Origin: Pacificitalea manganoxidans
Lineage (GTDB): Bacteria; Pseudomonadota; Alphaproteobacteria; Rhodobacterales; Rhodobacteraceae
Assembly (NCBI RefSeq): GCF_002504165.1
Contig: NZ_CP021404.1
Location: forward strand, 2,914,001-2,978,000
DNA: 64,000 nt
Direction of reading: 5' to 3'
The first letter of the stretch is position 1, and every line of letters begins with the position of its first letter. Under the pieces are notes generated by a model. The model saw nothing but the letters and a program-made list of their open reading frames with translations. It did no database searches and was not told the origin of the DNA. The position numbers and the translations under genes are program-made. Below are positions 25,558-33,880 of the stretch, one piece after another.

Positions 25558-26961
25558 ATGTTGCTGCCCCGTCTGTTTTCGCTCCTGATCCTTGGCATCG
25601 CCCTTTGGCTGGCCCCACCCGCCGCCGCACAGGACGCGCAGCCCACCGCCGCCATCGCGCTGGAGCCGGACGCCGCGCAGGATGCTGCCATCGCCGCACG
25701 GCTGCGCCAGATCCTCGACGCGCTCGCGGATTACCCGGATGTGGCGGTCACGGTCGAGGCGGGCATCGTGACCCTGAGTGGCGAGACTCTGGACCCGGCT
25801 GCCGCGGAGCGCCTGACCGGCATCGCGAGCCGCATCGACGGGGTCGTGGCGATCCGCAGTGACCTTGTCGAAAGCGCGGAACTGGCCAAGCGGCTCAGCC
25901 CGGCGATGGAGCGTTTCCGTCGGCGCACCGAACAAATGCTCGCCTTTCTGCCCCTCGCCGCTGTCGCGCTCGGGGTCGGGCTTATTGTCGTCTTTGCCGG
26001 TTTAATGCTGGCGCGGTGGGATCGCCCGTGGACCCGGCTCGCCCCCAACGCATTCATCGCCGATATCTATCGCCAAATGGTGCGGATCGCCTTTCTGATC
26101 GCGGCGGTGGTGATCGCGCTCGACATTGTCGGGGCGACGGCGCTGCTGTCCACTATCCTTGGGGCGGCTGGGATCATCGGTCTCGCCATCGGCTTCGCCG
26201 TGCGCGACACCGTCGAAAACTTCATCGCCTCGGTCATGCTGTCGATCCGCCAGCCCTTCCGCCCCAATGATCTGGTCGAAATCGAAGGCGACACCGGCAA
26301 GGTCATCCGCCTGACCAGCCGCGCCACGATTCTGCTGTCGCTCGATGGCAACCAGATCCGCATTCCCAATGCGACCGTGTTCAAAGGCCGGGTCGTCAAC
26401 TTCACCCGGAACCGGGAGCGCCGCTTTCTGTTCGGCATCACCGTCGACGCGGGCAGCGATGTGACCGCGATCCGCAAACTGGCCGAAGACACGGTGCAGG
26501 CATTGCCCTTTACCCTCGCCACGCCCGCCGCCTCCGCATGGATCGAAGAAATCAACGATGCGGGGCTGTTGTTGCAGGTCACAGGCTGGATTGACCAGAC
26601 CCAGACATCCTTTGCGCTGGCCCGAGGCGAAGCGCTGCGCATGGTGAAATCCGCGGTCGAGGCCGCTGGCGTGTCGCTGCCCGAAAACACCTATCGCCTG
26701 CGGTTCGACCTGCCCCCCGGCCTGTCAGGCGTTCTGCCCCGCGCCGCCACGGTGACCGAAGACGAAGACGCCGCGCCCGTGACCTCCCCCACCAAGGAGA
26801 CAGCCACGCCCGCCCAAGAGCCGCTCCCCGCTCCGCCGGTGCCACCAGCCGCCGATGACGTCTCAGCCGCGGAAGACCGGGATCTGGCCCGCATCGTGGA
26901 GGCGGAGCGCCGCGAAACCGGAGATCAGGACTTGTTGAACCGCGCAGCCCCCGTCGAGTGA
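25558..26961 (+). CDS. Mechanosensitive ion channel, BON-MscS fusion
   Basis: Small-conductance mechanosensitive channel that releases solutes on osmotic downshock. ATG 25558 begins a signal peptide (LLILGIALWLAPPAAAQ), so a longer frame is not used; 467 residues result. A BON domain (about 44-105, with VTVEAGIVTLSGE), which binds membranes or ligands in OsmY-like proteins, precedes helices at ~132-151 and ~176-196. The pore helix region GAAGIIGLAIGFAVRDTVENFIAS is typical MscS, followed by the beta domain (QPFRPNDLVEIEG). The tail after ~395 is acidic and proline-rich. Being a periplasmic BON plus channel, it may sense more than tension, which is inference. Confidence 0.9.
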   Translation: MLLPRLFSLLILGIALWLAPPAAAQDAQPTAAIALEPDAAQDAAIAARLRQILDALADYPDVAVTVEAGIVTLSGETLDPAAAERLTGIASRIDGVVAIRSDLVESAELAKRLSPAMERFRRRTEQMLAFLPLAAVALGVGLIVVFAGLMLARWDRPWTRLAPNAFIADIYRQMVRIAFLIAAVVIALDIVGATALLSTILGAAGIIGLAIGFAVRDTVENFIASVMLSIRQPFRPNDLVEIEGDTGKVIRLTSRATILLSLDGNQIRIPNATVFKGRVVNFTRNRERRFLFGITVDAGSDVTAIRKLAEDTVQALPFTLATPAASAWIEEINDAGLLLQVTGWIDQTQTSFALARGEALRMVKSAVEAAGVSLPENTYRLRFDLPPGLSGVLPRAATVTEDEDAAPVTSPTKETATPAQEPLPAPPVPPAADDVSAAEDRDLARIVEAERRETGDQDLLNRAAPVE

Positions 26962-26965
26962 TCGC

Positions 26966-27002
26966 GCGCCCGTCCTTGACCCGGCGTCGGGGCGCATTTT
27001 TT
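26966..27002 (+). terminator. Terminator after the mechanosensitive channel gene
   Basis: GCGCCC and GGGCGC bracket an inner GAC-GTC pairing, and TTTTTT follows directly. It is within 5 bases of the stop codon. Confidence 0.6.
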
Positions 27003-27056
27003 AGCGTATGGGGTCTTGCGGTCCGCGTGACCTATCAGTAAGAAACGCCTCGCTGC

Positions 27057-27131
27057 TGGGGTGTAGCCAAGTGGTAAGGCAGCAGTTTTTGGTACTGTGT
27101 ATCGTAGGTTCGAATCCTACCACCCCAGCCA
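27057..27131 (+). tRNA. tRNA-Gln (anticodon TTG)
   Basis: A full cloverleaf: acceptor TGGGGTG pairs with CACCCCA, D-arm AGCCAAGTGGTAAGGC, anticodon stem GCAGT/ACTGT around loop TTTTGGT (anticodon TTG), T-arm GTAGGTTCGAATCCTAC, discriminator G and encoded CCA. 75 bases. Confidence 0.96.
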
Positions 27132-27632
27132 GCTTTCAGTCAGTCGTTGAGTTAGTGCACCGCCCAGAGAGGACAGCCGAACTGAGCCGCTTTCGTTATG
27201 GCGTTTGTGTCCCCGACCGACCGTTCCGCCATGCGCATCCCCAATTTTATCTTCGCCAAGGCACGTTTGAGACACTGCGCCGTCACAGGCCCGAAGCTGC
27301 CCATGCGATCAGTCTACCTGCCACATGCCAGCATCGTGAACGTGTGGAGGGGGCATAAAGCGAGCCGGGGGCTCAGGTGGCAGCGGAGGGCGGTCTAGAG
27401 CGGCTTGAGGACGGCGGGTCCGCACTGGCCCTCAGCAGCCCACCCGCGCGCCCTGTCGCGGACTTCTCGCGAAAGGCTCAAGCGTGTGCGGCCTCGGTCA
27501 AAAAGGACCCGACGACTTCCTAGGCAGCGCTGCACCGGCTACGGTCGCACGAGCCGCGCACCACGGGCGAACATCGCGCAAACTGCAAGATCGCGCGAAC
27601 ATTGGGTCGACATGAATATGTTGGAGAGTAAG
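27132..27632. other. Gene-free 500-base interval between two tRNA genes
   Basis: No open frame here has a start signal, a recognisable motif or the codon pattern of the neighbours, and I see no hairpin with a U-tract. No direct repeat of either tRNA end was found by eye, so there is no evidence of a tRNA-targeted integration. Composition is mixed, unlike the flanking genes. It could be the decayed remnant of a gene or mobile element, but nothing identifies it. Confidence 0.4.
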
Positions 27633-27709
27633 TGGCGCGCTGGGGAGGATTCGAACCCCCGACCCCCTGATTCGTAGTCAGGTACTCTATCCAACTGAGC
27701 TACCAGCGC
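27633..27709 (-). tRNA. tRNA-Arg (anticodon ACG)
   Basis: On the minus strand, acceptor GCGCTGG pairs with CCAGCGC, D-arm GCTCAGTTGGATAGAGT, anticodon stem CCTGA/TCAGG with loop CTACGAA (anticodon ACG, read as inosine), T-arm CGGGGGTTCGAATCCTCC, discriminator G and encoded CCA. 77 bases. Confidence 0.96.
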
Positions 27710-27762
27710 GTCGTGGGGTGCATTTAGAGGGGTGGGCGCGGGGTTGCAAGCGGAAATGCGGA

Positions 27763-29217
27763 TCAATTGGCCAGTGGCGCGTTTTCCGTGGCGGCAGCCT
27801 CGTGCGGCAGCGATCTTTCGGGGTCTTCCGACAGCTTGGCGCCTTTGGGCAGGCGGATCAGGAACTCGGTGCCGTCAGGTCCGGTGCGGGCCAGTTCGAG
27901 CCGCCCGCCATGCCCGCGGATCAGCTCAGCCGAGATCACGAGGCCCAGCCCGGTGCCGCCCTTGCGTCCGCCGCCCTGAAACGCCGTAAACAGATTGTCA
28001 CGCGCCTTCGGCGGCAGGCCGGGCCCGGTATCGGTGACGCGAATCGTCCATTCGTCGTCATCCTCATCGGCCCGAATCCCGATCTCGCCGGGGCGTGCAC
28101 TGGCAATCACGGCCTCGCGGGCGTTGCGGATGAGGTTCGACAGCACACGGAACAGCTGATCGCTGTCCGCCCGCAGAATCATGGTGGCGGGCACGTCTTC
28201 GGCAAAGGACAGATCATGCTCCCCCGCCGCCAGCCGTTCGCTATCGACGACATCGGCCACCAGCGCTGCCAGTGCGATGCGATTCATCGCCGGCGCAGGC
28301 TCTTCCGCCTTACCAAAAGCAAGGGTTGTCTCGCACAGCGTCACGGCCCGGCTAATGGCGCGGACGATCTTGGGGGCGGCGCGTTTGACCGCGGGATCTT
28401 CGCTCGCCTCCATGCGGTCCGCGAAAAGCTGCGCGGTCGTGAGGATGTTGCGCAGGTCGTGGCTGATCTTGGCGACAGCCCCGCCCAGTTGCGCCAGCCG
28501 CTCTTTCTGACGCAGGGCGGAGGTCAGTTCGGTCTGGAGTGATTTCAGCGCCATTTCGGCTTCCCGCAACTCCAGCACACCGGCGCGAGGCTCGATGATG
28601 CGGCGGGTGTCCTCGGGGGCGGCGGCGTAGCTTTGCATGTAGTCGACGACCCGCTTGATGGGCACGACGATAAAGCCACGCACAGCAAGAAACAGCAGCA
28701 ACGCCGTGCAGATCGAGATGACCGCCGACAGCACCAGCACCCGCAGACCATATTCGATCATGGCGCTGCGCAGGCCTTCGGTCGACAGCGTGATCTCGAT
28801 CAGGAGCCCGGCTTGCTTGACCGGGTCACCGATGACCCGGATCACCACCGGCTCGGGGCGCCAGAGCCGGACGAGCGCATCGCGGATCAGTTCCCACTCT
28901 GGCGGGTCGCGCAGATCATAGGTCGCCTCGATCGGCTGCGGAATCACCGAAGACAGGATCAGCTGCCGCACCTCGTCCCGCCGCAGCACGACGTTGTAGA
29001 CGCCGGCATTGGACAGCAACTCACCCTCTAGGTCTTCGTCGATGACATCATCGGTGGCCAGCAAAGCCAGCGATGCGATCTGCGCCCGCTCAAGGCGGGT
29101 CAGCAGGTAGTCTTCGCGAAAATTGGCAATGGACGGGACGAGGATCAACACCTCGGCCAGCATGACGAAGACGATCGTCAGTGCCAGAAACCGACCGGAG
29201 AGCGTGTTGAAAAACAT
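27763..29217 (-). CDS. Membrane sensor histidine kinase
   Basis: A 484-residue two-component sensor. Helices at about 9-30 and 159-180 bound a ~125-residue periplasmic sensor region without cysteines. A HAMP-like linker follows (VPIKRVVDYM), then a HisKA domain with phosphoacceptor H253 (AKISHDLRNILTT) and an HATPase_c domain with NLIRNAREAV, TDTGPGLPPKARDNLF and GGTGLGLVIS. No response regulator is adjacent, so it is an orphan kinase here. It lies 19 bases downstream of the MerA-like gene and may be co-transcribed with it. The stimulus is unknown. Confidence 0.9.
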   Translation of the reverse strand: MFFNTLSGRFLALTIVFVMLAEVLILVPSIANFREDYLLTRLERAQIASLALLATDDVIDEDLEGELLSNAGVYNVVLRRDEVRQLILSSVIPQPIEATYDLRDPPEWELIRDALVRLWRPEPVVIRVIGDPVKQAGLLIEITLSTEGLRSAMIEYGLRVLVLSAVISICTALLLFLAVRGFIVVPIKRVVDYMQSYAAAPEDTRRIIEPRAGVLELREAEMALKSLQTELTSALRQKERLAQLGGAVAKISHDLRNILTTAQLFADRMEASEDPAVKRAAPKIVRAISRAVTLCETTLAFGKAEEPAPAMNRIALAALVADVVDSERLAAGEHDLSFAEDVPATMILRADSDQLFRVLSNLIRNAREAVIASARPGEIGIRADEDDDEWTIRVTDTGPGLPPKARDNLFTAFQGGGRKGGTGLGLVISAELIRGHGGRLELARTGPDGTEFLIRLPKGAKLSEDPERSLPHEAAATENAPLAN

Positions 29218-29236
29218 CGCAGACCCTGTGACCGCC

Positions 29237-30670
29237 TCAGGGCAGCCAGCGTTGCACGAACCCGACAGCCCTCTTTAATGTTGGGTTATCAAAAAGTCGG
29301 GGGGAGAAATAGGCACCCGCCGCCTGTTTCGTGGTTTCAGCCAAGGTTGGATAGGCCGCCACCATGCCCGCGATGTCGGACATTTTCAGCCCCTTCGCCA
29401 TAGCGAGCGCCCATATACCGATCAGATCGCCTGCGCCGGGACCGACGATCCCCACACCGACAGGACGGCCCATCGAGGTCAGCACTTTGACCATACCGTC
29501 AGTCTGCTGGGTCGCAATGGCACGGTCGTTGCGCGATAGCGGCAGGGTCGTAACTTGGAAATTACCGCCGTATTCCTCGCGGCACTGCGCTTCGGTCAGG
29601 CCAATATAGGCCAGTTCGGGCGCGGTATAGGTGACGCGCGGGATGATATTCGGGCGCACCTTGGCGGGAACCGAAAACAGAATGCGGCGCACGACCTGCG
29701 AGGCATGGTAGCCTGCAAGATGGGTAAACTGCCCCTGCCCCGCCACATCGCCGATGGCGTAGACCCGACGATTCGTCGTGCGCAGTTCATCGGTGACATG
29801 AATGCCGGTGCGAGTGGCCAGAACGCGCGCTTTCTCCAGATCCAACGTATCGGTGACCGGCGCCCGGCCCGTCGCCACCAGAAGATGGGAGCCGCTAACC
29901 GAACCCTCGCTCAGATCGAGGGTGACGGCGCTATCGCCAGCCTCTCCGGCGCGGACACGCTCGACGGATGCGTCCTCGTGCAGTTCGACACCTTCGGCCA
30001 GCAGCCTTGCGCGGACCACCTCGACCAGATCAGGGTCTTCGCGTCCCATGATCTTGCCTGCCTCGACAACGCTGACGCGGCTGCCCAGACGGCGAAACGC
30101 CTGCGCCATCTCGATCCCGATCGGACCGCCGCCCAGCACGACCAAGTGATCGGGGCGCTCGCGCAGATCGAACAGGGTTTCGTTGGTGAGGTAGTCGACA
30201 CCGTCGAGCCCTTCGATCCGGGGGGCCACGGGGCGGGAGCCGGTGGCGATGACGAATCGGCGTGCCTTGATCCGGGTGCCCTGCGCCTCGACCTCGTCTT
30301 CGGAGACGAAACGCCCGCGGGCCCGGATGACCTTGACGCCCAAGTCCTCGAACCGCTCCTGACTGTCATGCGGCGCGATGGTCGCAATGGTCCGGTGCAC
30401 ATGCTCCATGACCTTGGCGAAATCGACCTCTGGCTCAACGGGGGCAATCCCAAACTGCGCACCTGCGCCGCGGGAATGGGCATGGGCCGCCGCCGCGATC
30501 AGCGCCTTGGAAGGCACGCAGCCGCGATTCAAACAGTCGCCGCCCATCTCTCCGGACTCGATCAGAACCACATTGGCGCCGAGTTGCGCCGCGCCGGAGG
30601 CTACAGAAAGCCCACCCGAGCCTGCGCCAATCACGCAGATATCTGTCTTGAGCTGTTTCACCGGGCTCAT
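29237..30670 (-). CDS. FAD-dependent disulfide oxidoreductase, mercuric-reductase-like
   Basis: Pyridine nucleotide-disulfide oxidoreductase of 477 residues. It has an N-terminal FAD loop ICVIGAGSGGLS, the redox pair C46 and C51 in GGDCLNRGCVPSKAL, an NAD(P) loop VVLGGGPIGIEMAQ, and YAIGDVAG. The C-terminal AAYPTLAE has tyrosine where dihydrolipoamide dehydrogenase and glutathione reductase have the catalytic histidine; MerA-type proteins share this loss. It lacks both the N-terminal heavy-metal domain and the C-terminal cysteine pair of true MerA, so mercury reduction is unlikely. Its start overlaps the TVP38-type gene by 4 bases (ATGA), a pairing seen widely in bacteria but of unclear function. 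Confidence 0.88.
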   Translation of the reverse strand: MSPVKQLKTDICVIGAGSGGLSVASGAAQLGANVVLIESGEMGGDCLNRGCVPSKALIAAAAHAHSRGAGAQFGIAPVEPEVDFAKVMEHVHRTIATIAPHDSQERFEDLGVKVIRARGRFVSEDEVEAQGTRIKARRFVIATGSRPVAPRIEGLDGVDYLTNETLFDLRERPDHLVVLGGGPIGIEMAQAFRRLGSRVSVVEAGKIMGREDPDLVEVVRARLLAEGVELHEDASVERVRAGEAGDSAVTLDLSEGSVSGSHLLVATGRAPVTDTLDLEKARVLATRTGIHVTDELRTTNRRVYAIGDVAGQGQFTHLAGYHASQVVRRILFSVPAKVRPNIIPRVTYTAPELAYIGLTEAQCREEYGGNFQVTTLPLSRNDRAIATQQTDGMVKVLTSMGRPVGVGIVGPGAGDLIGIWALAMAKGLKMSDIAGMVAAYPTLAETTKQAAGAYFSPRLFDNPTLKRAVGFVQRWLP

Positions 30671-31392
30671 ACCTCCTTCTTGGATCGCAACGTGCGTAGC
30701 AAAATTGGCAATATCGCTAGTGCAGATAGTCCCACGATGGGCAAAAGCACACGCGGCTCGAAGATCAACCCCAGATCGGGCGTGTCTCCGCTTTCGAACA
30801 CCGCGCCCAGACCGGCCCCTACAGACGTGTAGATCGCCGCACCGGGCAGGATGCCCAGATAGGTGGTGACGGCGAAGCGATGGAGCGGCACGCCGACAAA
30901 AGCGGGAATCAGGTTGGCGAGGAAGAATGGCACCACTGGCAACAGGCGCATGAGAAACAGCATTTCCCACTGGTTGCGATCAAGCCCGGCCTTCAGCCGC
31001 GCGACCCGCCCGGTGGAGCTGTCAAATTTCGCGGCAAGCCGATCTCCCGGCCCCCAGCGCGCGGCAAGAAACAGCAGCACCGCACCAGTGCCCGCAGCGG
31101 CGATGTTGAACAGCGCGCCGGGAAACAAGCCGAACAGAAAGCCCCCGGTCAGTGTCGCGACCGTCGCGCCCGGCAGACTAAAGGTGACAAGCAGGCAGTA
31201 GGTCAGCATGAATGCCAGCGCAGCCCATACATAGTGGGCATCGCGGAAGGCCAGCAGCGTTTCACGGTGCCGGGCGAGCGCGTCGAAGGTCAGTTCATCG
31301 CGCAACAGGATCACCCCTAAAAGGGCAACAAGGGCGATGACGATAACGGGCAGATAGCGCAACACATTGGGCGCCGGGGGGGATTCGGGCAT
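30667..31392 (-). CDS. TVP38/TMEM64 family (DedA-like) membrane protein
   Basis: A 241-residue integral membrane protein with about five to six helices. The conserved VTT/DedA-type core is visible: FSLPGATVATLTGGFLFG, then RLLPVVPFFLANLIPAFVGV, and YLGILPGAAIYTSVGAGLG. Such proteins are linked to lipid scrambling or transport across the membrane. Its stop overlaps the start of the MerA-like oxidoreductase gene, so the two are translated together. The exact substrate is unknown. Confidence 0.88.
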   Translation of the reverse strand: MPESPPAPNVLRYLPVIVIALVALLGVILLRDELTFDALARHRETLLAFRDAHYVWAALAFMLTYCLLVTFSLPGATVATLTGGFLFGLFPGALFNIAAAGTGAVLLFLAARWGPGDRLAAKFDSSTGRVARLKAGLDRNQWEMLFLMRLLPVVPFFLANLIPAFVGVPLHRFAVTTYLGILPGAAIYTSVGAGLGAVFESGDTPDLGLIFEPRVLLPIVGLSALAILPILLRTLRSKKEV

Positions 31393-31538
31393 TACGGGTC
31401 CTCATGACAAGCCGGAGCATGACACCCGGGCGGCGGCGATCATGGCGGGTTATGCTGCGCCGCGGAAGCCGCATCACAAGCCTTTGATAAACGCTGCATC
31501 GCGTCCCCGGCTTATTTGCGCTTCGCGCCAAGCATCCG

Positions 31539-31567
31539 TTGACTTTGCTCTGCGATGTGCCTAACAG
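31539..31567 (+). promoter_or_regulatory. Probable promoter of rpmH-rnpA
   Basis: TTGACT (31539-31544), a 17-base spacer and TAACAG (31562-31567) lie about 70 bases before rpmH, in the 245-base gap shared with the divergent TVP38-type gene. The -35 is strong and the -10 moderate. Confidence 0.5.
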
Positions 31568-31637
31568 GCGGCTTCTAGAACATCACCGGCCTTCGAGTCC
31601 CGTCACGGGGTTTGGGCCACATGACGGAGACGGAGCG

Positions 31638-31772
31638 ATGAAACGCACCTTTCAGCCCTCGAACCTGGTCCGCAAGCGGCGTCACGGGTTCCGCGCCCGC
31701 ATGGCCACCAAAGCAGGCCGTAAAATTCTGAACGCACGTCGTGCGCGTGGCCGGAAATCGCTGAGCGCATAA
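31638..31772 (+). CDS. rpmH: Ribosomal protein L34
   Basis: 44-residue, highly basic large-subunit protein starting [18 protein letters not shown] and ending GRKSLSA, matching the family end to end. GGAGCG precedes the ATG. It heads the rpmH-rnpA-yidD-ttcA-yidC run. Confidence 0.98.
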
Positions 31773-31945
31773 GCGTTCGGCGGACGGATGTGCGACGCCA
31801 GTTGACAGCCGGGCCGACAGATAAGCCTAACGCGACACCGCCGTCGCGAGCCGACTTCGGGGCCACTGCGCCCCACGGGGGCGGTTCGTCGGCGGTTTCG
31901 TCGTCTGGACATGCCTCCGATCCGGCGGCTTCGGCGGCGCCTGCC

Positions 31946-32389
31946 ATGATTAAGGCACCGCTGCTGAAACCTGCGGCCCTGTGTCCCGACGCGGCTGGCC
32001 TGTTGCGCATCAAGGACCGTCCCGACTTTCTGCGGGCCGCCCGCGCACGCAAACAGCCCAGCCCTGCTTTTCTGCTACAAGCCCGCCGCCGTGCAGAGAC
32101 CGAGCCGTGGCCTGCGGAGGCGATCCGCGTCGGCTTCACCTGCTCCAAGAAGGTCGGCAATGCCGTCGCACGCAACCGGGCCAAGCGCCGCTTGCGTGAA
32201 ATCGCACGTCTATGCCTGCCGCATCTGGGCAAGCCCGGCTGGGACTATGTGCTGATCGGCAAGGCAGGCGCCACCGCGACCCGCGATTTTACGCGGTTGC
32301 AGGATGACCTGCGGGACGCCCTGACCCGCATCCACACATCTCGGCGCCGCGGCCCTCCGCCTGATCCCGCGGGCGCGCCGCAGCCATGA
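31946..32389 (+). CDS. rnpA: Ribonuclease P protein component
   Basis: Binds the catalytic RNA of RNase P and aids tRNA 5' processing. The conserved core is [31 protein letters not shown] 31946 gives 147 residues; the frame is open back to a GTG at 31790, which would give 199 residues with a low-complexity, serine- and alanine-rich front, so the true start is uncertain. The C-terminal ~20 residues are proline- and arginine-rich. Its stop overlaps the yidD start by 4 bases. Confidence 0.92.
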   Translation: MIKAPLLKPAALCPDAAGLLRIKDRPDFLRAARARKQPSPAFLLQARRRAETEPWPAEAIRVGFTCSKKVGNAVARNRAKRRLREIARLCLPHLGKPGWDYVLIGKAGATATRDFTRLQDDLRDALTRIHTSRRRGPPPDPAGAPQP

Positions 32390-32631
32390 CACTGCTGGCG
32401 CGGCTGCTCGCAGTGCCTGTGCATGGCTACCGGCTGTTTCTGTCGCCGTGGCTGGGCGCGAATTGCCGCTATCAGCCCACCTGCTCCGCCTACGCGCTGG
32501 AGGCTCTGGAAATCCACGGTGCGGCGCGCGGCGGCTGGCTGGCGCTGCGCCGCATTCTGCGCTGTCACCCATGGGGCGGTTCCGGTCACGATCCCGTCCC
32601 GCCTGCTGACACGCCGCGCCGCAGCCGCTAG
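32386..32631 (+). CDS. yidD: Membrane protein insertion efficiency factor YidD
   Basis: 81-residue protein that helps YidC-dependent insertion. The family core is [18 protein letters not shown], with two conserved cysteines, then [23 protein letters not shown], all present. The ATG overlaps the rnpA stop (ATGA). It is separated from yidC by ttcA. Confidence 0.95.
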   Translation: MTLLARLLAVPVHGYRLFLSPWLGANCRYQPTCSAYALEALEIHGAARGGWLALRRILRCHPWGGSGHDPVPPADTPRRSR

Positions 32632-32682
32632 ACCCGTCCCAACAAGGGCCCGCGCGGCCCGCCCGCAATGTGAGGCCCGTCC

Positions 32683-33636
32683 ATGCTTTCCGATCCGCAG
32701 ACCTCCCCCAGCGCCACCCCGGTCCCCGACGAGGAGATCGAGGCCGCCGTCGATCAGGTCGCAGCCGACGCGCAGGACGACATCCACCCCCTGTTCCACG
32801 GCGCCCCGCAAAGCACCGAATTCCGCAAGCTGCGCAAACGCATCGTCCGCCAGACTCGGGAGGCGATCGAGCAATACGGCATGGTAGAACGCGGCGCGCG
32901 CTGGCTCGTCTGCCTGTCGGGCGGCAAGGACAGCTACACCCTGCTGGCGGTGCTGCACGAATTGCAATGGCGCGGCCTGCTGCCCGTCGATCTGCTGGCC
33001 TGTAATCTCGATCAGGGGCAGCCGGGCTTCCCCGCAACTGTGCTTCCCGAATTCCTGCAAAAGATGGGCGTGCCCCACCGGGTCGAATATCAGGACACCT
33101 ATTCCATCGTCGTGGACAAGATCCCGCAGGGCCGGACCTTCTGCGCGTTGTGCTCGCGGTTGCGGCGCGGCAACCTCTATCGCGTGGCGCGGGAGGAGGG
33201 CTGCTCCGCCGTTGTTCTGGGCCACCACCGCGACGACATCCTTGAGACGTTTTTCATGAACCTGTTCCACGGCGGGCGGCTGGCGACGATGCCGCCCAAG
33301 CTGCTGAACGAAGAAGGCGATCTGTTCGTGTATCGCCCCCTCGCCCATGTGGCGGAGGTCGACTGCGAGAAATTCGCCCGCGCGATGAACTACCCCATCA
33401 TCCCCTGCGATCTGTGCGGCAGTCAGGACGGGCTGCAACGTCAGCAGGTGAAGCAAATCCTCGATCAATGGGAAACCAACGCGCCGGGTCGGCGGCAGGT
33501 AATGTTCCGCGCGTTGATGAATGCCCGCCCCTCACATCTGCTTGACCCCAAACTGTTCGATTTCGCCGGACTGACGCGACGCGACCAGAACGATAGCGGC
33601 GAACAGATCGACGTCGCGCCGCCGCAACTGCGCTAG
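32683..33636 (+). CDS. ttcA: tRNA 2-thiocytidine(32) synthetase TtcA
   Basis: Adds sulfur to cytidine 32 of some tRNAs using ATP and a [4Fe-4S] cluster. The 317 residues contain the PP-loop [12 protein letters not shown] (SGGKDS at 79-84), the cluster pair C154 and C157 in [12 protein letters not shown], and a later CDLCGSQDG giving the third cysteine. It is inserted between yidD and yidC, 51 bases after yidD and 244 before yidC, in the same direction. Its N-terminal ~35 residues are acidic and outside the domain. Confidence 0.94.
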   Translation: MLSDPQTSPSATPVPDEEIEAAVDQVAADAQDDIHPLFHGAPQSTEFRKLRKRIVRQTREAIEQYGMVERGARWLVCLSGGKDSYTLLAVLHELQWRGLLPVDLLACNLDQGQPGFPATVLPEFLQKMGVPHRVEYQDTYSIVVDKIPQGRTFCALCSRLRRGNLYRVAREEGCSAVVLGHHRDDILETFFMNLFHGGRLATMPPKLLNEEGDLFVYRPLAHVAEVDCEKFARAMNYPIIPCDLCGSQDGLQRQQVKQILDQWETNAPGRRQVMFRALMNARPSHLLDPKLFDFAGLTRRDQNDSGEQIDVAPPQLR

Positions 33637-33880
33637 GCACCGCCGCAGTCGCTCTTAGTGGAGCGGGAATAAGACGTTAGCTGCCCCTGCCTCGGCACGG
33701 GTCGGCATAGACCACCCCGGATGGCGGTCGCGCATTGGAACGAGCCCCGCATTCGCGCATCCCTCCTGCGATGGGTGCGCGGTGTCACAGGCCGGGCCCA
33801 TCGGGGGTTTCTGCTTGACCTTCGGGCCGCGCAAATGTTGAACCACCCCAAGTTTTTCAAAGGCAGGCGGACCCTTTCTG

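Noticed and set aside
27008-27677. Several short frames over and between the two tRNA genes
   Set aside because: They overlap certain tRNAs or lack coding character; one only appears coding because it reads through tRNA-Gln.
29237-30670. Mercuric reductase
   Set aside because: No N-terminal metal domain and no C-terminal cysteine pair, and no merR, merT or merP nearby.
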